Under the pieces are notes generated by a model. That model did not search any database. It was not told the DNA's origin and saw only the letters and a program-made list of their open reading frames with translations. Of a stretch of DNA of 22,128 nt, positions 16,657-22,128 are shown one piece after another. Every line of letters starts with the position of its first letter. The first letter of the stretch is position 1. Both the position numbers and the translations under genes were made by a program. This DNA comes from JAYWIG01 sp043789035. GTDB lineage: Bacteria; Pseudomonadota; Gammaproteobacteria; Burkholderiales; Burkholderiaceae_E. Location of the stretch: positions 1 through 22,128 of the forward strand of contig JAYWIG010000004.1 of NCBI GenBank assembly GCA_043789035.1, written 5' to 3'.

Positions 16657-17442
16657 TTGTTCATTTCAATTTGGCGGCACCGGAGCCTAGTGGTTGAACT
16701 TACCAAGAGAGAGTTTCAAGGTAAGTACAGTGGGGCGAGCGGTGGCGCATTTTGGTCATTTATTCAGCCCTTGTTCTTGTTAACCGTTTATACGCTCGCT
16801 TTTGGCGTTATTTTAAAAAGTCGTTGGGGGTCAAACGACAGTACAGCGGAATATGCGTTGATGTTGTTTGCAGGCCTCATAGTTTTTAATGCATTTTCCG
16901 AAGTTCTCACCCGATCTTCGGTCCTGATTACTGCAAATCCAAACTTTGTGAAAAAGATAGTGTTTCCACTGGAACTGCTGACTGTAGTAACCGTGGCGAC
17001 TTCATTAATTCACGCATTCATTGGCGTCGCGGTGTGGACTCTTGGATACATTGTTTTATTTGGAGTACCAAAGCCATCACTTGCACTCTTTCCTTTAGTT
17101 TTTTTGTGTTTTCTTCCCGTTTTGCTTGGTACTGGTTGGCTCCTGTCGTCGGTTGGATTAATTTTTAAAGACGTAAGCCAAGTTGTAGGAATGCTCAACC
17201 ACACACTGCTTTTTCTAACTCCGATCTTCTATAGTATCGAAGTAGCTCCCCCGATACTCCAAAAGTTTCTTATATTGAATCCACTTACTATCGTTATTGA
17301 GCAGCTTCGTAAGTGTATGTTTTCAGGGATTCCTCCAGATTTTGCGGCTCTATCCATTTATTTTTCAATCTCAGCAATATTTGCGTGGCTTTGCTTTTTG
17401 CTTTTTAAACGGCTACGACCAACTTTCTCCGATTTAATCTAG
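16657..17442 (+). CDS. wzm: ABC-2 type polysaccharide export permease (Wzm)
   Basis: This is the integral-membrane half of an ABC exporter that moves lipid-linked polysaccharide, usually O-antigen, from cytoplasm to periplasm. The protein has 261 residues, normal for Wzm, and starts at TTG with a strong AGGAG upstream. The N-terminus ELTKREFQGKYSGASGGAFW is the cytoplasmic amphipathic stretch typical of this family, followed by about six hydrophobic helices. LIFKDVSQVVGMLNHTLLFLTPIFYS and LNPLTIVIEQLRK are conserved family segments near the C-terminal half. The ATPase gene follows at once, with no more than three bases between. Capsule-type exporters (KpsM) are related, but the partner ATPase with its C-terminal extension favours the O-antigen type. 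Confidence 0.95.
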   Translation: MFISIWRHRSLVVELTKREFQGKYSGASGGAFWSFIQPLFLLTVYTLAFGVILKSRWGSNDSTAEYALMLFAGLIVFNAFSEVLTRSSVLITANPNFVKKIVFPLELLTVVTVATSLIHAFIGVAVWTLGYIVLFGVPKPSLALFPLVFLCFLPVLLGTGWLLSSVGLIFKDVSQVVGMLNHTLLFLTPIFYSIEVAPPILQKFLILNPLTIVIEQLRKCMFSGIPPDFAALSIYFSISAIFAWLCFLLFKRLRPTFSDLI

Positions 17443-17445
17443 TTG

Positions 17446-18714
17446 ATGAATGACATTGTTATTAGGGTAGAAAACGTCTGCAAATCCTACACTCTGCAGG
17501 AAAATCAATTTTCGAAATTGAAACATGCGATTGGGCAAAAAAACACATCTTCAGATAATCACTTTCATGCTCTTAAAGATATTAGTTTTGAGGTTCGCAA
17601 AGGCGAAGCAGTAGCAATAATTGGGCGAAACGGTAGCGGAAAGAGTACCTTATTACAGATCTTGACCGGAACACTAACCCCAACGTCTGGAAGCGTACAG
17701 GTAAACGGCAGAGTTTCAGCTTTGCTAGAACTTGGCAGCGGCTTTAACCCAGAATATTCTGGCAGAGATAACGTTCTTTTAAATGGGCTACTGCTTGGAT
17801 TAACGAAGGCAGAGATCCAATCTCGGTTTAGCGAAATTGAGGCATTTGCCGAGATTGGTTCTTCAATCGAGCGCCCAGTTAAAACGTATTCCAGCGGAAT
17901 GGTGATGCGGCTAGCATTTGCAGTCCAAGTTCTCTGTGACCCTGATGTGCTGATTGTTGATGAGGCGCTAAGCGTCGGAGACTTCTTTTTTCAGCAAAAA
18001 TGCATCAGCCACATTCGAGGTCTTTGCGAGAGAGGAGTCACTTTGCTATTTGTTTCTCATGACATGCAAACGGTACGCGATCTCTGCACTAAGGGCCTTT
18101 ATCTCAAGTCTGGAGTTGTGCAGTTCTGGGGCGACAACATGCAAGCGATCAACAGCTATTTAGCAACCAGCACCCCTGAAAACGCAATTTCCTCCATTCT
18201 CCCCCCTAGCGTTAAAGAGCAAACAAATCAAAATCTTAGTACGTCAATGGAGATGCCTATTTGGGTGAATAAAGGTGTTACGGCGAAGCCGAGCATCTTG
18301 GCAGTTGGAATTTATTCTGAATCAAACCATCCAGTTACGTCTGTTCGAATCGGGGAAACACTATTGTTTTACGTTCAATACATCGACGATATCAACGATC
18401 CTTGTCATGTAACCTGCACACTTAAAAATCGGTATAACCAAGTGGTGACAACTTTCGGAACTTATACCCAGCGAATTTCGATTTTTAACAACATGCCTGA
18501 ACTGAAAACCCTCAAGATCGAAGTCGGAATGGCGCTCGAATCAGGAGAATATTCACTGCAAGTCAATTTAGGCCAAGCAACAGCGACATCGACAGGAAAA
18601 ACCTTCTTTGAAACCGATTGGATTGGTCCGCTCTCTATTATCTGGAACTACGAAGTCGAAATACCACCGTTTTACGGCTTGGTAGGACTGCCGATCACGG
18701 CCGATTTCTGCTAG
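17446..18714 (+). CDS. wzt: ABC exporter ATPase with C-terminal glycan-recognition-type domain (Wzt)
   Basis: This ATPase powers Wzm. I use the ATG at 17446 (422 residues); a TTG immediately before it is possible. In the nucleotide-binding domain, Walker A is GRNGSGKST at 60-68, the signature is YSSGM at 148-152, Walker B is VLIVDE at 168-173, and the switch histidine is 205 in FVSHD. RFSEIEAFAEIG before the signature is typical of Wzt. After about residue 245 comes a linker and then a beta-rich extension of roughly 160 residues. It includes VRIGETLLFYVQYIDD and LESGEYSLQVNLG, and resembles the Wzt C-terminal domain that in E. coli O9a binds the modified chain end. This suggests export depends on a recognisable terminus. 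The ligand is not predictable here. Confidence 0.94.
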   Translation: MNDIVIRVENVCKSYTLQENQFSKLKHAIGQKNTSSDNHFHALKDISFEVRKGEAVAIIGRNGSGKSTLLQILTGTLTPTSGSVQVNGRVSALLELGSGFNPEYSGRDNVLLNGLLLGLTKAEIQSRFSEIEAFAEIGSSIERPVKTYSSGMVMRLAFAVQVLCDPDVLIVDEALSVGDFFFQQKCISHIRGLCERGVTLLFVSHDMQTVRDLCTKGLYLKSGVVQFWGDNMQAINSYLATSTPENAISSILPPSVKEQTNQNLSTSMEMPIWVNKGVTAKPSILAVGIYSESNHPVTSVRIGETLLFYVQYIDDINDPCHVTCTLKNRYNQVVTTFGTYTQRISIFNNMPELKTLKIEVGMALESGEYSLQVNLGQATATSTGKTFFETDWIGPLSIIWNYEVEIPPFYGLVGLPITADFC

Positions 18715-18785
18715 CTGCGATGAAAGACTAGACTTTCACTTGCTGATAACAGTTGATTTCCAATGGCTATAACTAGTTTGTAAAC

Positions 18786-20756
18786 ATGTACACATACGCT
18801 CAAAATTTCGAAGATGTAATGCTCCGCCGGCTTTTCGCGGAATTCAAAACTGGCTTTTATATCGATGTCGGGGCGCACGATCCCGAATTTCTTTCGGTCA
18901 CTAAATCTTTTTACGATGAGGGCTGGCGAGGAATCAACATTGAACCTATCAAAAATAAGTGGCTACTTTTCAACGAAGCACGTCCTCGGGACATCAATTT
19001 GAGAACCGCAGTTGGCTGTGGAACTGGGACAGTTCTGCTGTCAAACGTTGTGGGGCAAAGCGCACTATCTTCTACTGACCCTTCGCGAATCGGGGAATTG
19101 ACATCCCTTTACAAAGACATGGTCACTGAGGAGGTTCCCATCAGGACCCTTGATTCGATAATTAAGGAATACACCCCTCCGGAGATCGACTTTCTGAAAA
19201 TTGATGTAGAAGGTGCCGAATCAGACGTACTTAAGTCCCTTAATCTAGCGATTAACAGGCCCAAGGTATTAGTCATAGAATCGGTGCGGCCGACTGCGGA
19301 ATTTCCTGGATGGATAGAGTACGATTCATCGAAGCTAGATAACAGTCAACTATGGATGCCTCTCTTGATTTCTAACGGTTATGTTGAAGTTTATTTTGAT
19401 GGATTGAATAAATTCTTTTTGCGAAATGATCTTATACACCTTCGCAAGCGCTTAACGTTACCTCCTGGAGTGTTCGATTTTATAGTTCCAAGTATTGCTG
19501 GCCACTTTAATTCTCTGCTTGGCGCTAAGGAAGTCGTAATTCAAGAGCAAGCCAAGGCAATTGCAAATTATCAAGAAATCGTGCGAATAAAAGACGAACT
19601 TATTCAAGAGCAATCGTTAGCCTCTTCTTTGTTTGCACAGACCATCCATGCCAAAGACGAATCGCTGCGGTTAAAAGATTCGCTCATTGAACCTTATCAA
19701 AGGATTATTTCTTCGATTGAAGCAAGCACCGACGTACACAATCGAGTGCTTGCTTCTTATCAAAAAGAACTTCAGGAAAAAGAACATGTTATTAGTAAGC
19801 AAAACAAAGCTCTCGAGTCATTCAAACTTGTATTTGCACCGTTCAATTCCTTTCGAGGATTCAAAATCTGGCTATACAACAAAATTCGACCTCGATTAGG
19901 TCATTTGAATCAATATGCGGGCCGACAATTAACTACGCCTCGAAAAGTAGATCTATCAAAAGGGCAAACGTTTCCAAAAATTTCTATTGTTACTCCGTCC
20001 TACGGGCAAGGAGATTTCATAGAAAGAACTTTGCAAAGCGTCTTAACTCAGGAATACCCGAATTTAGAATATTTCGTCCAAGATGGTGGATCGCAGGATT
20101 CGACAGTTTCAGTCCTGAAGAAACATGAATCAAAACTCACCGGCTGGACGTCAACTAAAGATACGGGACAATCGCAAGCAATCAATCGTGGCTTTTCGAA
20201 CACTAGCGGTGAAATTATGGCGTGGTTAAATTCGGACGACTTATTGTTAGCTGGTGCATTACATAAAATTGCGCAAACTTTTAACGCCAATCCCGACGTA
20301 GACGTCATTTATGGAGACAGACTACTCATTGACCAAAACGACCTTGAAATAGGGCGATGGATACTACCCGGGCATAACGGGCCAGTGCTAACGTGGGCGG
20401 ATTACGTCCCTCAGGAAACGATGTTTTGGCGACGCCGAATTTGGGAAAAAGCAGGCGGTTCCATCGATGAATCGTTTCGTTTTGCTATGGACTGGGATCT
20501 GCTAGTCAGGTTTAGGGATGTAGGTGCTCGTTTCTTGCACATCCCGGACTTTCTAGGAGCCTTTCGAATCCATGAACATCAGAAAACTTCCGCCGCAATA
20601 AATGAAATAGGCCATCAAGAAATGAACAGGATTAGGTCACGCATTTTAGGAAGACAACCCTCACAAGCAGAGGTAAGAAAGGCGATACTTCCGTTTTTAT
20701 TTAAACATGTCTGCACCGATATAGCTTACAGAATCAAAACGCGACTTAAGCCCTGA
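18786..20756 (+). CDS. Three-part protein: FkbM-family methyltransferase, coiled coil, family-2 glycosyltransferase
   Basis: The 656-residue protein has three segments. Residues 1 to about 235 are an FkbM-type SAM methyltransferase, with FYIDVGAHDP at 24-33, INIEPIKNKW at 50-59 and LKIDVEGAE at 137-145. Residues about 245-350 are a charged helical region with internal repeats in multiples of seven: IQEQ at 252 and 273, and RIKDELI at 267 against RLKDSLI at 295. This predicts a coiled coil. Residues about 396-600 are a GT2 (GT-A fold) transferase: PKISIVTPSYGQGDFIERTL, VQDGGSQDST, GQSQAINRGF, and NSDD with Asp484 and Asp485 as the likely metal site. A soluble or membrane-associated cytoplasmic protein is expected. 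Acting on the exported glycan is inferred from the preceding wzm-wzt. No strong ribosome binding site is visible. Confidence 0.9.
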   Translation: MYTYAQNFEDVMLRRLFAEFKTGFYIDVGAHDPEFLSVTKSFYDEGWRGINIEPIKNKWLLFNEARPRDINLRTAVGCGTGTVLLSNVVGQSALSSTDPSRIGELTSLYKDMVTEEVPIRTLDSIIKEYTPPEIDFLKIDVEGAESDVLKSLNLAINRPKVLVIESVRPTAEFPGWIEYDSSKLDNSQLWMPLLISNGYVEVYFDGLNKFFLRNDLIHLRKRLTLPPGVFDFIVPSIAGHFNSLLGAKEVVIQEQAKAIANYQEIVRIKDELIQEQSLASSLFAQTIHAKDESLRLKDSLIEPYQRIISSIEASTDVHNRVLASYQKELQEKEHVISKQNKALESFKLVFAPFNSFRGFKIWLYNKIRPRLGHLNQYAGRQLTTPRKVDLSKGQTFPKISIVTPSYGQGDFIERTLQSVLTQEYPNLEYFVQDGGSQDSTVSVLKKHESKLTGWTSTKDTGQSQAINRGFSNTSGEIMAWLNSDDLLLAGALHKIAQTFNANPDVDVIYGDRLLIDQNDLEIGRWILPGHNGPVLTWADYVPQETMFWRRRIWEKAGGSIDESFRFAMDWDLLVRFRDVGARFLHIPDFLGAFRIHEHQKTSAAINEIGHQEMNRIRSRILGRQPSQAEVRKAILPFLFKHVCTDIAYRIKTRLKP

Positions 20757-21190
20757 GCAGCATGAAAATAATGAGCTAGTAAACAAAATAAAAGGCAGAT
20801 ATTTGACGCCACAGCATGTCTACCATTGTCGTTCTACTGTTTAAAAACGAGCCGCTTGGCTAGTAGGTTGCGCTTTACTATGCAATACGACGACATAATT
20901 TTCGCCAAGAGTTTTACAGGGATCATTCGATAGAAACGTTTTCTGACCCAACTTAGATAGGCCATGTCTGCCGGATCGGAACAGGGGCTAGAATTGATGG
21001 CGAAGATATACAAATTGGCAATGACGCGGACATTGGAGAGGTTTTGGTCGTAACAAGAGTCGTTGCTAATTGTTCTTACGTGAACGTTGAGATTGCGGAA
21101 AATCTTAGCTACCGAGCATTATTGAATAAAGCTTGGCATTTCGGAGGAGCTTGGTTTTCCCCACTTATTTTCAAAGCAATCAAATAGGCA
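20757..21190. other. Degenerate intergenic stretch with no intact gene
   Basis: These 434 bases separate the methyltransferase-glycosyltransferase gene from the next small ORF. No intact gene begins or ends here. Both strands carry stop-free stretches in the same codon register: 20957-21187 on + (77 codons including the stop, resembling part of a hexapeptide acyltransferase) and 20834-21118 on - (94 codons plus stop; its first ATG at 20965 would give 43 residues). The upstream half on the + strand has several in-frame stops. I see no terminator hairpin. Confidence 0.55.
20957..21187 (+). pseudogene. Possible remnant of a hexapeptide-repeat (sugar O-acyltransferase-like) gene
   Basis: Read in this frame, the sequence shows IGTGARIDGEDIQIGNDADIG followed by VVTRVVANCSYV. 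This resembles the last coils and exit strand of left-handed beta-helix acyltransferases, which commonly read IGAGAVVTRDVPxNxVVxG. There is an in-frame TAG just before (20954-20956) and no ATG in the usable part, so any such gene is truncated or decayed. A sugar acetyltransferase would fit an O-antigen locus. The - strand is also open in the same register, so the resemblance could be partly coincidental. Confidence 0.3.
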
Positions 21191-21496
21191 ATGAACAAGA
21201 TTCAAAACATTCCTCAAGGCAGCGTATTAGCGCTAAAGTACTGTGGTAGGCACAACAGTGTTATTGCCATCGTCGCCCCTGATGGAACGCCCATATTCGT
21301 TAATTCCTTAGAGCAACGCACTAGACTAAAGCACTACAGCATCTCTCGATACAGGTTTTTAGAACAAGTGCTGAGAGAGAAGCTGGCTAAGATTGCTGTT
21401 TCGACACATCACGCCTTTGAACGTCCGCACCAAGCGCAGAGTAAGACCTTGCCGATAGCACCTCTCCCAATTTATCAGTCGGATTGCGTCCATTGA
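21191..21496 (+). CDS. Hypothetical protein, 101 residues
   Basis: I do not recognise this protein. It starts MNKIQNIPQGSVLALKYCG, has a hydrophobic patch (SVIAIVAPDGTPIFV), a basic middle (LEQRTRLKHYSISRYRFLEQ) and a polar His/Pro-containing tail. There is no signal peptide or clear membrane helix. The ATG comes three bases after a TAG that closes the preceding open frame, without a good Shine-Dalgarno sequence. Its TGA overlaps a TTG that opens the next long frame (TTGA, 21493-21496), which mildly supports it being translated. It could also be a chance ORF in a decayed region. Confidence 0.45.
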   Translation: MNKIQNIPQGSVLALKYCGRHNSVIAIVAPDGTPIFVNSLEQRTRLKHYSISRYRFLEQVLREKLAKIAVSTHHAFERPHQAQSKTLPIAPLPIYQSDCVH

Positions 21497-22128
21497 TTGC
21501 ACTATTTTTATCTCTTGGATTATTTATTCTTTGGATGACCATTGGCTACGGGCTTTTGACGATATCAAAACCCCGCCTGGGCTTGATCCAAGGAGTACTT
21601 ATCTCGCCGGCGCTTGGAATCGCTGTAACTGTAGTTAGCACCTTTGCAATCAACAGAGCTGGCCTACCGGTCAAAGACTTTGGAAGCGCGTTAATAATTG
21701 TCCTCGTTGTCTTGTCGTGTTTAATTTTCTATAAATTTCGCCCCTATTTCCCTCTTTTTCGATTAAAAGCATGCGCTGGAATTTTGCTGATTGCTGAGCT
21801 TTTGGCCGGTTGGCCGATGTTAAATTTTGGTTTCGACTGGATAGCATTCGCCAACGACGATATGGCGAATTACAGTTTGGGAGCTCAACGTTTTCTCAAC
21901 AATGGTTTTTTCAGTGCCCCAAGACTGGACACACTGTTTGCAGGTATCGATTATTCCCAAATATATTGGTTCATGCATGCTGGGGCGGATACGCGGGCAG
22001 GCAGTGAGCTATTACTGGCCCTTTTGTGGCAAGTCACCGGCTATAACGCCCATGAGATTTACATGCCTCTCATCCTCTCCCTCCATTTAGCGCTAGTTTG
22101 TGCAACTGGAGCCATGGTCGCTGGGCTT
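21493..22128 (+). CDS. Large polytopic membrane protein, 3' end beyond the window
   Basis: An open frame of 212 codons runs without a stop to the window end. I set the start at TTG 21493, which overlaps the previous stop; TTG 21484 and ATG 21535 are alternatives. Hydrophobic helices lie near residues 2-22, 32-52, 64-81, 92-111 and 190-210, so it is a multi-pass inner-membrane protein. Between the fourth helix and the next is a long loop with FANDDMANYSLGAQRF (119-134) and YWFMHAGADTRAGSELLL. Acidic residues in an early extracytoplasmic loop followed by more helices recall GT-C-type glycosyltransferases that use polyprenyl-linked sugars. That is inference; the family cannot be fixed from this part. 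Its position at the end of an O-antigen-type block fits a glycan-assembly role. Confidence 0.8.
   Translation, partial: MIALFLSLGLFILWMTIGYGLLTISKPRLGLIQGVLISPALGIAVTVVSTFAINRAGLPVKDFGSALIIVLVVLSCLIFYKFRPYFPLFRLKACAGILLIAELLAGWPMLNFGFDWIAFANDDMANYSLGAQRFLNNGFFSAPRLDTLFAGIDYSQIYWFMHAGADTRAGSELLLALLWQVTGYNAHEIYMPLILSLHLALVCATGAMVAGL

Noticed and set aside
16494..16697. 67-codon open frame on + overlapping the wzm start
   Set aside because: Overlaps wzm, whose TTG start has a strong AGGAG; the alternative frame has no family resemblance.
18721..18738. TGAAAG/CTTTCA hairpin after wzt as a terminator
   Set aside because: Six weak pairs and no T-run; the next gene is on the same strand only about 70 bases from wzt, so read-through is more likely.
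1..22128. CRISPR arrays, tRNA or rRNA genes, insertion sequences, prophage genes
   Set aside because: No regularly spaced repeats, no cloverleaf-like or rRNA-like sequence, and no transposase or integrase frame was seen on either strand.

Overview
The window is 22 kb of densely coding, moderate-GC bacterial chromosome. The order isoaspartyl-methyltransferase-like gene, small rhodanese, TolC-family channel, convergent waaA resembles the arrangement I know from Betaproteobacteria (Burkholderiales). Kdo transferase, a TolC-type channel and an RND pump all point to a Gram-negative cell envelope. I place it as a probable low- to moderate-GC betaproteobacterium. That placement is inference from gene order and protein character; no rRNA or other marker is present.

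Layout. (1) Positions 1-6637, + strand: the 3' part of an RND pump adaptor gene, a complete RND inner-membrane pump gene joined to it by a one-base overlap, a divergent PCMT-like methyltransferase, a single-domain rhodanese, and a TolC-family outer-membrane protein with an unusual Pro/Thr/Ala-rich tail. (2) Positions 6658-11661, - strand: an operon read as phosphomannomutase/phosphoglucomutase, glucose-6-phosphate isomerase (pgi), hexose-phosphate mutarotase and Kdo transferase (waaA). It supplies hexose phosphates for surface sugars and builds the LPS inner core. (3) Positions 11800-12693, + strand: an extended-SDR nucleotide-sugar epimerase/reductase, possibly preceded by a 47-codon leader ORF. 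(4) Positions 12690-16090, - strand: the dTDP-L-rhamnose operon, transcribed rfbA-rfbC-rfbD-rfbB with overlapping junctions. (5) Positions 16091-16656: a gene-free divergent intergenic region. (6) Positions 16657-22128, + strand: an ABC-transporter-dependent O-antigen (or similar glycan) export and assembly block. It holds Wzm permease, Wzt ATPase with a C-terminal extension, and a three-part protein of FkbM-type methyltransferase, coiled coil and family-2 glycosyltransferase. A degenerate stretch follows, then a small unknown ORF and the start of a large polytopic membrane protein that runs off the window end.

How the genes work together: the phosphomutase and Pgi interconvert hexose phosphates, RfbABCD turn glucose-1-phosphate into dTDP-L-rhamnose, the 11800 enzyme probably makes another nucleotide sugar, glycosyltransferases build the chain, Wzm/Wzt export it, and WaaA belongs to the lipid A-core side of LPS assembly.

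The most interesting feature is the methyltransferase-coiled coil-glycosyltransferase protein next to a Wzt with a C-terminal domain. Its architecture recalls chain-terminating 'cap and ruler' systems such as E. coli WbdD with Wzt, but with different parts. Several starts are non-ATG or need correction: TTG for wzm, GTG for rfbC, a shorter waaA and a shorter rfbA.
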